This document shows positions 1-11,900 of a DNA stretch of 64,000 bases, piece by piece (the first letter of the stretch is position 1; every line of letters begins with the position of its first letter). The notes below the pieces were generated by a model that worked only from the letters and a program-made list of their open reading frames with translations, was not told the origin of the DNA and searched no databases. This DNA comes from Phoebastria nigripes (Eukaryota > Chordata > Aves > Procellariiformes > Diomedeidae). The stretch is taken from contig JAYKAV010000466.1 of NCBI GenBank assembly GCA_035582835.1, forward strand, positions 1 through 64,000, in the 5' to 3' direction. The translations under genes and the position numbers were made by a program.

Positions 1-49
1 ACCATAGCTAGCTGTTCTTCTGGGAGGGCGATGACCACTAGTTGAGTTG

Positions 50-430
50 GTTGAGTTGGCCTCTAGAGCCAGGAGGGGGGCTGCGCCCCGCCGGCTCGCC
101 TTCCCTGCACGAACTGCCGCGCAAACTGCCGCGCCACACTCTTCTGAGGCGCCACGTCCTGTTTGCCCGCCCTGGTCGCCGCGCTCCGGGTGGCTCGCGC
201 TCCCTGGGGGCTGCTCTTGTAGGAGGGGGTTGGGCCGCCGTCCCTCCCGTCCCCGCCCACGCCGAGTCAGAGCTGCCGCTGGTCAGGAGCTCACTCCTCC
301 GGCTCGGGGAGTGGGGGGGGCTGGGGCTCCCTCTCTCTCCCTGGGCTTTTGCCTTCGCGGTTTTTGCCGCGGTTTTGCCACTTTCGGAAAGGTCCCCCGT
401 TGCGATCCTCCGCTCCAGAGCCCTTCGCCT
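50..430. promoter_or_regulatory. GC/CpG-rich block, candidate promoter or first exon
   Basis: This block is strongly GC-rich with many CpG dinucleotides and ends sharply at about 430, where AT-rich DNA begins. On the plus strand a splice-donor-like site (CAAG|GTAAAA, junction at 481/482) follows, so a non-coding first exon running to about 481 is possible. Overlapping open frames cross it in several phases, as expected of GC-rich DNA, and none resembles a known protein. It lies about 8 kb beyond the PJA2 stop codon, so it does not belong to the PJA2 promoter. Either strand could be transcribed. The assignment is by composition only. Confidence 0.5.
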
Positions 431-505
431 CGGTGGCTTCGCTGGCTCAACAAGAAAGGAAAAGGAAAAAATATTTTCAAGGTAAAAGAGCAGCTGGGCA
501 ATTAA

Positions 506-2985
506 AGAGAAAATGTATTTTTGTTTGGTTTAGTCATTGTCGTGGTTTTCTGAGCAAGAACATGTCTACCAACAACAGTGGTATACTTCATTCAGTGGCA
601 ATAGTTGTGTCGTATTGGGAGGTTACAGTATAAATAAATCTTCTCGATCTTTAATAACTGAAAACCTACAAATTATAATTCCACATGTAAGATGCCAAAC
701 TGTTTCCAGTGATTCATATGAATTAAATGTAATATTTGAATTCCCTTTGTACTTAAATGGTGACATACATGTTTCCAAAAAATCTACTGAGTTTCGTATT
801 AAGTGAGCAAGCCATTACTGTTGTATGTCATTGAAAGTCTGGAATGAAGTCTTTGCCAGAATTGGTTTCATGGTTGCCCAGCTACCCTGCTACAGCTAGC
901 TCAAACATAGGCAAAAAGAGGCAGCTCACCCACTCTGCTTACATTGAGGCCAGGCAGAGTGCAGCTGGAGCAACCTCCCTAGTGTCTCCCTACAGAAGAG
1001 CGTGGCTGGAGGAGGTATGAAGGTGATCCACCCCTCTGAAAGCCCTCACTGCGCCCGCCTCCAGCAACACAGGACAAGCTCTGGAGCTTTTCCCTGGCCA
1101 CTCACCTCCACCAGTATCCCAGGTTTGTAACTAGACCCCACAGCCTTTGCCTCTCTTTTTCCTATTTCTAGCAGCTGACTGGCCAAAAGAAGGCAAGCAG
1201 GGTCACTGCCAAGGGAAATGAACAGAGGAAGCTGTTCTCATGGGATGCCGTTGTACTGGGGAAGGACAGGGCACCTGCTGGTGCTGGAGCAAGACTGGAA
1301 GCTTGGTGGAAGAGGTTTGTGGAAGCGGGTAGGAGACCTGTGAAAGACACCCCCTCCCCTCCTCCAGCTGGCAGCACCCTCAAATTCCCTGTTCTGCTTC
1401 TCATCTCACATATCTGGCCATTCCTCAGAGTACAATCTTCTTCCTCCCTCGACCCATTTTGCCACCACAACAAAAATGCCTGTGAACTTATGATGACTCG
1501 AGGAAGCCATGTATTGGACAAATGCTGTCAGCCCCAGCAAGCCCCATTTTGTATTCATATTCTGTTCAAGTAAGAACACATTGGATTTTGTGAGCATACA
1601 TCGAAGTCTTTATGCAGAAAAACAAGCAGTATCATTAAAGTATTAATACAGTTTTCAGGATTCAAATTTAAAGCAGTAATTCCCAACCAAGAGAGGTCTG
1701 TCAAAAAAAAACAGAAAAAAGCAGAGTCACAAGGCCTTGCTACTGCCACTAAAAAAAAAAAGAAATTAAGAAAATACTGTGCTTTGCAAAACAAACAGAG
1801 CACAAATATCAAATAGTATCATCCTGTCAACAGGATGATAGCTGCTCCCTGCTCCCATGAGGCAGTATTTCATTATCATTATTTCAATTTAAAACTGGTA
1901 AACCATTTCTGTAGGAAAAAGACCTCAAAAGCTACTACATAGTGAAGATACATACTGTATCTTCGTGTTCAGCAGAATTCTGTTGTTGCAACACCAAAGT
2001 TTTGCACAATACAACTTTGCAATTCTTTATGCAAACTGAAGAATAAGGGAGTTTATTGATGTATCTTTAAAAATGCACCAAAAAACTAGTATCTTGGAAA
2101 TAATTACAGATTAACAATTCATCCTAAGGGCTGTCCCTACAAGCTTCATCATCTGCTTCTCAATTAAATTCAAGTGAACAGGTTAAAAGCAACACAAAGA
2201 AAATATTTTCAGTGTGCTCAGAGCAGAAGTGGACTATTTGTTCAAAATGGAAAAAGATTGTTAGCTTTTTGCACACTGTGGCTACTAGGTTGAGGGGGGT
2301 TTGTTGGGGGTGTGGGATTTTTTGTGTTTGTTTTGGTTGTTTGGTTTTTGGTTTGGGTTTTGTTTTTTTTTTTTTTGATAGTTGGGTCTCATCAGATATT
2401 GAGCACATCATTTCCCAGAGTGTAAAAAGTCAATCTGATGATCAGTGAATTCAAGCCTGGAAAGCTAAGTCAGCACACTGATGAACTAGAATTGTACTTT
2501 GAGGGGTAATGACATCACACACAAAGCCAGAGACAGATTTACTTTAGATGTAGAGCATGAAAATTCAAGAGAAGTGCTAGGGCCAAAGCAGCACCACATG
2601 CTGAGGCTCTGAGGCTGTCAAACAAGCACCAGAACTAATAGTGCACTAAGTGCCAAGTGGTAAGTGGAATCAGTAGCGCAGTGTTCTGAAATAGTCATAA
2701 CTGGTGAACTCAGGCAGATGAAAAACTGCCTGCAGCAAGAGTTTCAACTAAACAAGTCCACTCCAAACCAAGACAAAAGATAAAGATGACTGATGAAGCA
2801 TGTGAAGAAATAAGCTGAGGAATTAACTTAAGCTACTTCAGATCCAACAGGCTGTTCCATGTTTTGGAACCAGAGCCAACAGAGAAATGGATTAAATATT
2901 TAAAGCAAACACAGAGGGCACGGCCGTTCCTGAGCGTTGTTGGCTTAACAGCCTCAAAAGGCTCCCAGATTTGTGATCTCACCTT
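506..2985. other. Intergenic DNA without recognisable genes
   Basis: This is AT-rich sequence in which the short open frames show no domain or compositional sign of coding. It contains a T/G-rich tract at about 2285-2376, with poly-T near its end, and a 24-bp near-perfect palindrome at 1817-1840. I see no gene or identifiable repeat. Confidence 0.6.
1817..1840. repeat. 24-bp inverted repeat
   Basis: The sequence TATCATCCTGT at 1817-1827 is followed by CA and then by its exact reverse complement at 1830-1840, giving an 11-bp perfect stem with a 2-bp centre. It stands alone, with no neighbouring element. Confidence 0.8.
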
Positions 2986-2989
2986 GACC

Positions 2990-5438
2990 TCATGCAAAAG
3001 ATTAAAAATCCAGAAGAGAATCCAGCTAGTACCAGTCTCTTTCCAGAAAATGAGACATAACTATGACCTGATTGCTATCACAGAAACTTGGTGGGATGAA
3101 TCGCGCGACTGGAGTGTTGTGATTGATGGATATAAACTATTCAGAAGGGACAGGCAAGGAAGGAGAGGTGGGGGAGTTGCCCTCTATGCCAAAAATGGGA
3201 TTGATTGCACAGAGCTATCTTTGAAGAACAGCAATGTGCAGGTCGAGAGCTTATGGGTGAAAATTAGAGACCAAGCCAACAAAGTAAACTTTGTGGTTAG
3301 TGTCTACTACAAGCCACCCGATCAAGGAGAGGAGGTTGATGAAGAGTTCTTTCTTCAACTGCAGGAAGCATCACACTTGCAGGCCCTGATCCTGATAGGG
3401 GACTTCAACCACACAGACATCTGCTGGAAAAGCGACACAAAAACTACTGGAGTGCATTGAGGACAACTTCCTAGTCCAGGTGATGGAGAGCCCGACCAGA
3501 GGAGAGGCACTGCTGGACTAGGAGAGGCACAGGGATACACATTCTAGGGAGATTACAGGGATATGGCCTGGGAGCGCAGAGTGGGGATCAGGAAAGCCAA
3601 GGCACAACTGCAGCTGAACTTGGCTAGGGATGTGAAAAATAACAAGGGTTTCTTCATGTACATAGGAAAAGAGAGGAAGATGAAAGAAACTCTCTGCCCC
3701 CGATGAGCGAAATGGGAGACCTGGCTACAACTGACATGGAGGAGGCTGAGGTTCTCAACAACTTTTTTGCCTCCATCTTCACCGGCAAGTGCTCTAGCCA
3801 CATCGCCCAATTCGCACAATCCAAATGAGAATGAAGTACCACCCACCATAGATCAGGTTCAAGACCACCTAAGGAACCTGAAGATGCACACGTCCATGGG
3901 ACCTGACGAGATGCATCTGACAGTCCTGAGGGAACTGGCAGATGAAGTTGCCAAGCCACTATCCATCGTATTTGAAAAGTCGTGGCAGACTGGTTAAGTT
4001 CCTAGTGACTGGAAAAGGGGAAATACTGCACCAATTTTTAAAAAGGGGAAAAAGGAAGACCCAGGGAACTACAGGCCAGTCAGTCTCACCTCTGTGCCTG
4101 GCAAGATCATGGAACAGATCCTCCTGGAAGCTATGCTAAAGTACATGGAGGACATGGATGTGATTTGAAACAGTAAGCATGGCTTCACCAAGGGCAAGTC
4201 CTGCCGGACCAACCTAGTGGCCTTCTATGGTGGAGTGACTACATCAGTGGACATGGGAAGGGCTACAGATGTCGTCTGTCTGGACCTCTGTAAGGCCTTT
4301 GACATGGTCCCCCACAACAGCCTTCTCTCTAAACTGGAGAGATATGGATTTGATGGGTGGATTGTCCGGTGGGTGAGGAACTGGTTGGATGGTCACATCC
4401 AGAGAGTAGTGGTCAACAGCTCAATGTCCAGATGGAGATTGGTGACAAGTGGTGTCCAGCAGGGGTCCGTATTGGGACCCGTACTGTTTAATATCTTCAT
4501 CAATGATATAGGCAGTGGGATTGAGTGCACCCTCAGCAAGTTTGCAGACGACACCAAGCTGAGTGGTGTGGTCGACACCCCTGAGGAACGGGGTGCCATC
4601 CAGAGGGACCTGGACAAGCTCAAGAAGTGGGCCCGGGTGAAGCTCATGAGGTTCAACAAGGCCAAGTGCAAGGTCCTGCACCTGGGTCGGGGCAACCCCC
4701 AGTATCAATACAGGCTGGGGGATGAAGGGATTGAGAGCAGCCCTGCCGAGAAGGACTTGGGGGTACTGGTGGATGAAAAGCTGGACATGAGCCAGCAATG
4801 TGCGCTCCCAGCCCAGAAGGCCAACCGTACCCTGGGCTGCATCAAAAGAAGCCTGGCCAGCACGTCGAGGGAGGTGATTCTGCCCCTCTACTCTGCTCTG
4901 GTGAGACCCCACCTGGAGTACTGCGTCCAGCTCTGGAACCCTCAGTACAAGAAAGACATGGACCTGTTGGAGCGGCTCCAGAGGAGGGCCACAAAAATGA
5001 TCAGGGGGATGGAATACCTCTCCTATGAGGAAAGGCTGAGAGAGTTGGGGTTGTTCAGCCTGGAGAAGAGAAGGCTTCAGGGAGACCTCATTGCAGCCTT
5101 TCACTATTTAAAGGGGGCTTATAAGAAAGGTGAGGACAGAATTTTTATTAGGGTCTGTAGCGATAGGACAAGGGGGAATGGTTTTAAACTAAAAGAGGGT
5201 AGATTCAGACTAGATATAAGGAAGAAATTTTTTACGCTGAGGGTGGTGAAACACTGACATAGGTTGCCCAGGGAGGTGGTAGATGCCCCGTCCCTGGAAA
5301 CATTCCAGGTCAGGTTGGATGGGGCTCTGAGCAACCTGATCTAGTTGAAGATGTCCCTGCCCATGGCAGGGGGGTTGGACTAGATGACCTTTAAAGGTCC
5401 CTTCCAACCCAAACTATGCTATGACTCTATGATTCTAT
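2990..5438 (+). mobile_element. CR1 LINE, 5'-truncated and internally deleted
   Basis: This is a chicken-repeat-1 non-LTR retrotransposon ORF2 remnant. The apurinic-endonuclease-like domain lies at about 3060-3520, with the motifs ITETWWD, GRRGGGVALY and IGDFNH. The reverse transcriptase lies at about 3770-5250, with [22 protein letters not shown] and FADDTK; the catalytic Asp pair is kept. The 3' UTR ends in the CR1 signature ACCTTTAAAGGTCCCTTCCA and an ATTCTAT-type tail at about 5410-5438. ORF1 and the 5' end are missing, and the upstream limit is blurred. The frame shifts near 3450, where the endonuclease continues in another phase. Roughly 130 codons normally linking endonuclease to RT are absent around 3520-3555. 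Stops occur at about 3705, 3996 and 4166. The frame ends at a TGA at 5255-5257, before the usual ORF2 end. It is a dead copy. Confidence 0.95.
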
Positions 5439-6107
5439 ATCAATTAAAAAAAAAGGCAAATAAAAAAGTTGGTTTTCCTCAGGTGTTCAATGAAGCACAG
5501 AATAAGGAAACACAGGGGGAAACAGGAGCTTTCTGGATTGTATAACAAGGAAGGTGTCTGCAGAGCTGTGACTATTATCAGACAGCTCCCCANATAACCT
5601 TAACCAAAATCCTAAGACATAGACCAGCACAAGAACTAAGGGAGCTTCCCCTTTGACTTGAAGGGAGGTTCTTTTCACACTATGTTAATTGCTTTCATTA
5701 TGCTTATTTAAGAAAAATGTTACCTGTGTGGCTAATAGCTGAAACAGATAATTTATCCTTTCAAAACCTGCCTGAATTTGAAAGGAGGAAACAAAACACT
5801 AAAAAGGCTCTGTTGTTGGGTTTTTTTAAAGCCAAAAAAAAAGGCATTTTAACTTTGGAATGAAAATTTTTTATGGAAATATTAAAATGAATTCAGTTTA
5901 CATCACATAGTTAAGTAGTACATTGGAAGCATCTAAATGCATGTATAGACAACATGAACCTTTAACAGAAACAAGCTTATTTTTCACATTTGCTTTCTCA
6001 TTCTTGTGGAATGCTTGGTTTTACTTAATATGGAAAAAAGATTTTCTTCCTTTCAGCTAAAAGTTCTTTTACTTGAAAATTCTCTTTGAGCAAAAAGAAA
6101 ATTAATT
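5439..6107. other. Intergenic spacer between CR1 and PJA2 3' end
   Basis: This AT-rich sequence contains homopolymer runs and one undetermined base at 5593. I see no gene or repeat. It may include the downstream element of the PJA2 polyadenylation site. Confidence 0.5.
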
Positions 6108-8776
6108 TTTATTATTCTAGGAAAACACTATACTTTGCAGGGCCTGTTCAAGATCTAGGCCCATTTTAACCAAACAATTTTGTATTTGAAACAGGAACCA
6201 CAGAATCTGCACAGAATCTGTTATGACTTCATTTACCAAAAAAATTAAATAATCACAACAAACATTTGGACAAGATCCAAAGGTTTGGATTTTTTTACTT
6301 TGTATTTTGTGTTAAACACTTCTAACTGGTATGCTTTTTCAGACGCCTTGTTAGAAAGACCTTTCATCTGCTATTTCCTCAGATGAGGAGCCAGGAAAGA
6401 TCTGAAAATAAGATCTCTACATTCAAGTTAAAAAAAGAAAAAAAGAGAACATGAACACTCTTCTTTTAGACAGCTGTTTAGAAATAGGACGAAGTCAGAG
6501 CCAAGGCCAGCAACAGATAACGAAGGAAGGAAAAAGCTTCTAGCTTAGCTCTTGACACTGTTGGGTAAGTCTGGAATCAAAAGCTTCTAGCAAGAGGATC
6601 TCCAAATCTTGCCACAGAAGTTAAAGTAATTCTCTTTATAAAACACTGTGCTTAAGAAATTAAATGAAGGCCAACATATTGTGCCATTCCAGAGAGAAAC
6701 AAAGTACAGGCTGGTTAAAATACCTGTAAATGTTTGCTGCAGGGGGAGCTACTGAAGAACAGAAAGCCCTAACAAAGAACAAGTTTGATACTACTAAGTC
6801 CCCTGCAAGCAATACAACTGTCTTCATTTCTACTTTCTCTTAAGTCTACATACATCCCATACACACCTTAGATAAGCTTTAAAGGTTGCATTACTATTTT
6901 GTTTTCTGGGGTAGTTGGTAGCCATGGATCAACCACTCTCCACAGCACTAGTTTGTAATAGAAATGCAGAAGATTATAGCACTTCTTGGATTAGTATGAA
7001 TTCTGCTGGTGAGTATGCCTAGAAGTACATGTTCCTTGTCATGTCCAAATCCTACTGATGCCTACTTCAGCGAATATAAAGTTTTAATACAGGAAAAAAA
7101 GCCGGCAAGGAACTATACATCTGCCACTTTTCACCAGTATCCTATTGTTATGGCTTCCTTGTACTTTAAGTTTTGGAATTACATAATTGAAAACTCATGG
7201 CAACTGCCACCAGTTCTTTGTTCTGCTTCAGTCCACAGGTCACACTGCAAAGTATGTCACACAACTCAATATGTCCCTCAAACGTGAACATTAATATATT
7301 CTTTTATTAGCAGTAGAAGATAGTAATATTTGTAAAGAAATGACATGCTGTGATGGCAGCCATAATCATAACTGAATAGCTGGAGAGCTACTATAAGATT
7401 ATTAATTTTTAATCAATCACTTTTCCAAGAGCTTAATTCAGCTTAATTTCAAAGTTACTGGAAAAATCTGTAACTGTTTTAAGAGGGTTTGATTAGACCC
7501 CTCGTATATTATTCCCATGCACCGACATTTTAGGAATTGTGTGTCTATCCAATGGCCACAGAAATGTTTTTGTGCAGCCATTAGTACACATATACACATC
7601 CAAATACTAACTTTCTGTCCTGTAATGATTAACTCCATGTCCCTTAAAGTTTTTGCATATACTGGAGTATTACTTACAGAAATACATTTTAGAGATCAGT
7701 CTTTTCTCCTTTAAAATATGAAGTGTAGTATAACCCACTGTAACCAGTGCAAATACCAGAAACATTACTAATTTTTAAACTTCTGAAATAACTTTACAAC
7801 AGTTATCCTAATAGCCAAGTATTCAAATGTATTTTTCAGTTAAGTGTGTGAAGTTTCTACTACCTTTTTCAGACTTAAGACTCCAAGAGCCAAAAATATT
7901 TTAACTATATCTGCATTAGAAAGCAACCCCAGCCCTGATATATATAAAAAACTAAATTCATCTTAAAAAGAGAGAGAGCATGCACACATGCAGGAGAGAG
8001 TGCAGGAGACCTAATTAATAGAATGGAATTTAAACACAAATGGAAGGAACCAGCTGCCCAGCTCTTATAGATGCAACTTCTTAGAAACTTAGAACTTCAA
8101 ATGTTGAAGTTCCATAGTTCATCTACCTATTCAGGACACAGGCTTAAAAATGGTGCTAGCATTTATAAAAAAAACCAAACAGACAGTAGCAATTTAATAG
8201 CACTTCTGACATTAGGAAAAGAGTTTATTATGGAATAAACCAGTAAGAAATATCATTCCATTATGCAGTTTGTTTCCAGTGAAATCAAATTCTACCACTG
8301 CTGGCATCACAGAACATCTTCACATTTGATGCAAATATGAGAGATCAATTACAAAGTCACTCAGTGGCACTAACTTTGACAAAAACAAATAGTTCAGTTA
8401 TTTTACGTAAAACAGATTGTAAGCATAACTTTAATAAGCTGCAACTGCACTGCAGCTGCAAGAACTTGAGCAAAGTGCCACATTAATTATCTTTTTGAAA
8501 AAATTTATCATAATACAAGCTTTAGACATTACAGTTACCAGCAACATTCTGCTAAGAAAGAAAAGGCTGCACATTCTTCCAACTTACAGTTTGAAAATTT
8601 AAGCTATTATTGTAAACCTAAAGAGTTTAGAAAGTCTTGCACCCTCTTTCTAAACTAAAATATATAATATAGATAGTATTTTACATACAGTATTTTATAC
8701 ATAGTTGTTTTCACATTGTAATTAAACAGGCAAAATTTACATTTTTATTTTGGTGGCAAAGTCTTAGTTTCAGACC
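6108..8776 (-). other. PJA2: Presumed PJA2 3' untranslated region
   Basis: This is the sequence downstream of the PJA2 stop codon on the minus strand, AT-rich and without coding character. Minus-strand AATAAA hexamers occur at 8744-8749 (very close to the stop), 8224-8229, 7313-7318 and 6108-6113. As I recall, mammalian PJA2 has a 3' UTR of about 2 kb, so I set the limit at the most distal of these hexamers. The true end cannot be fixed from sequence alone, and alternative polyadenylation is plausible. Confidence 0.4.
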
Positions 8777-8908
8777 CTAGTTTGAAGCTCCTGTAGCACT
8801 GTGAACAGAAGATGCAGAATCACAATCAGATAGAAAGGAAACAGTGGCAGCAGCTGCTTCAGGAAGCACGGGTGCAAGCACATGACGACAAACTGGGCAT
8901 GTTCCCGA
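8777..8908 (-). CDS. PJA2: PJA2 terminal coding exon, RING end and C-tail (residues 661-703)
   Basis: The acceptor is TTCTGTAG. The exon encodes SGTCPVCR, with the last zinc ligands Cys664 and Cys667. A tail of about 35 residues rich in Ala, Ser and Pro follows, ending in TGASN and a TAG stop at 8779-8777. The tail differs from the mammalian one, which is also low-complexity but Asp/Pro-rich. A longer open frame on the plus strand over the same bases is a shadow. Confidence 0.95.
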   Translation of the reverse strand, partial: SGTCPVCRHVLAPVLPEAAAATVSFLSDCDSASSVHSATGASN

Positions 8909-11900
8909 CTACAGAAAAAGAGGAAAAAAACAGGTCGTTTGCACTGAATTCTATTGAAAAGCTGAAGGTTATTATTTACAAAGTATTTAATGTCTTCACA
9001 ACAGCACTGTCTCAAAGTCAAATTTGACTGGATGGCTACCTGGATATAAGACACAGCTAACAATCTCAGAAGAAAGCTTTGTTTTGCTTTTACACCGGTT
9101 ACACAGCAGATACATCAGGCTCTCTGCAAGGTGTTCTACAAAGAATTGATTTTACAGGTGGGAATTTTTTTTTTTTTGAGGCAAGGATTAACTATAAACT
9201 AGGTACAGCCCAAATCTAACAGGAAGTATTTTGTCCTAGTATTCAGCAAGAGCAGTTTACTATGACAGCAGAAGGCGGCAAAACGTACAGTACCAGCAAT
9301 GTCAATATGGTAATCAACACTATCAAGGTAAAAAAATTCGAAACCCACCAACAACCCATGTTAGAGCTGTTCTGATCTCCCTAGTCTGAATCAATTAATC
9401 TTCCTCTTGTACCTCTTGAGGAAATGATGTGTTAGACTGTAGGCTCACTGAGAACTAGCAAGTCCAGGCTCATGTTATAACTCATCCACCTCTTTCATTC
9501 TTACTAAAAGCAGACCATGTTTTTCCTCACAGAAATACCCCCTTTATTCCAGAAATTGCCCTTGAGGTGAGTACAGATATAAATTACTTTCCTCACTTGC
9601 ACTAGAATTTGGTTCCATAATGCATAAAATTAACAGCCAGTTATTTCTTGGTATTTCATCCCACATTTTCAAGAAGTTACGAACTGTTCTTCCCAGAAGA
9701 ATGCAAATACTCAAAAACACCCAGAAAAACCCCACCAATCCTGTAGTACTTACTTTCTGTAACCAGAGAGTTACACAAGGTTTGTGAAACAAATGATGAC
9801 AGGGTAGCTCTGTTATGATTTCATCTTTCACATATTCACTGCAACAGATAGTACAACACTGCTCTTGACCTACACCCATGATGAAGAAAAAGCATTATTA
9901 TTTTGTTTTACATCTAGATGAGCTGAAATTAAAATACATAATCAACAGTATCACTAATGATTACAAAATACAATCACACTTACTCCAGTAAAGATTAGTC
10001 TTCCAAACTGACAAAAGTTATATTCAGTCTGATTCAAGATTCAAAAGCTCTTAGAACAGCATTGCCAGCTGCACAGTATGTTTAAATACTGCATCTATGG
10101 TATTACAGAAAGCTAATTTTTTTTTTTTTTTTTTTTATGAACTTTGTGGAAATTAATTCTTAATTATTTTTCCATACCATCATGGTCATCTGTGACGATA
10201 ATCTGTGGCAGACAATCTATGGTTTCTTTAGCAGCTGGTGGATGAGCCTGTTCAACATCAAATCCAAGAGACTCCAAATGTGCCAGAGCAGTCTGAAAAC
10301 GATGAGCACAGACCAAGTTCTCTTACTCACAAATGTTAACATTCCATATAAAAACAAATAAACAAGAAAAGGAATCCGATTTTAATAGTATTACTTTCTT
10401 AAACAGAAGTTATGTCTCTCAGACTAACCATTACATCATTTTTATTTTCTTAATGAATGAGATGAAACTGAAGGTCAAAACAGTAACAGCTTGTTTTAAG
10501 CCTTCTTAAAGTATCAGGACAGAGTCACAACTTACTTATTCTCTAATGGACATTTGTTCGCTTGATAAAGTTTCAGAAAAGGCAGCAAGTCAAAAATGTA
10601 ATAAAGCTTGCTAATACAAAACTTTCATTACATTTTGCTTTCTGAAAATAAAAGCTTCATTGATGTGTTTCCTAGCTTCAACTATTGAATTACTCAGGGA
10701 CAAACAAAAGTATTAAAGTACTTCAGCTACACTACCAATGTAAGCTTTCAGAAAAAAACCAGGATCCACATAGATGTTTCTCATTTGTAAAATGACTTAA
10801 GACAGATATAGTGCTCTGAAGTCATCTTGTTTGAAACTTGAATTTTGCACCGTACAAAATCTTTAACACTCCGATGCTACAGCAGGCAGATTTGATGTTT
10901 ACATCATACATTCAACCCCATAGACACTGCAAGGATCTCCAGTACAAAAAAATGCAACACGCAACTCAGATTGGTGATATTTGCTAAGAAATGTAGTAGA
11001 TACACCTGTTTAAACAGCAGAACAAACTGAAACTGAAGAGCCAAAAACACAGAAGCACTGAGTTCATATCCTGAATGAACTAGTCACACCCCTCAAGTAC
11101 AACTACTTACTGCTCTAATCAGCATAAAAATTATTTATTCTAATAATAAAATTCTAATTTATTCTAACTCCCTTGTTAAGAAGTTTAAGATAACCTGACA
11201 TTTTTGTAATGTTGGGGGTACACTCAACTAAAAAACCAAAAATACACTAAAGAGACATTGGATTATACACAAACATCTTCAGCAGTCTTTCCTCTTAAAC
11301 TTTAGAGAAATTTACCAGAGCTGCAGCCTGAAAACATGCCTGCACTTTTATCGCAGTGGCAAGGTAGCTCAGGCAACCATCCCACCTGTCCTGGGTTCAG
11401 CTGGGATAGAGTTAATTTTCTTTCTGGTAGCTGGTGTAGTGCTGTGTTTTGGGTTTGGTATGAGAGGAATGTTGATGGCACATTGATGTTTTGGTTGCTG
11501 CTGAGTGGTGCTTGCACCAATCTGGGACTTTTTGGCTTCCCATGCTCTGCCCGGTGCACAGGAAGCTGGGGGGGGCATAGCCAGGGCGGCTGACCCAGCT
11601 GGCCAATGGGGTATTCCATACCATATAACGTCATGCTCAGTATATGAACTAGGAGAGGTGGTCCGGGGGGGTGGGATTGCGGCAGGGGGAGGGGCTGGGC
11701 ATCGGTCGGCAGGTGGTGAGCAGTTGCATTGTGCATCGCCTGCTTTGTATATTCTATTGTTGTTGTTATCATTGTTATTACTACTGTTCTACTTTGTTTT
11801 ATTTAAATTATTAAACTGTTTTTATCTCAACCCATGAGTTTTCCTACTTTTGCCCTCCTGATTCTCTCCCCCATCCTACCGGGGCAGGGGGTGGGGGTGA

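Noticed and set aside
8812..9027. Plus-strand 71-codon open frame across the PJA2 last exon
   Set aside because: It is the antisense shadow of the terminal RING exon, which has a clear acceptor, CPVC ligands and stop on the minus strand.
10119..10137. Poly-T run in a short PJA2 intron as a retrocopy tail
   Set aside because: It sits within a 308-bp intron with no room for an inserted body, so simple homopolymer expansion is more likely.
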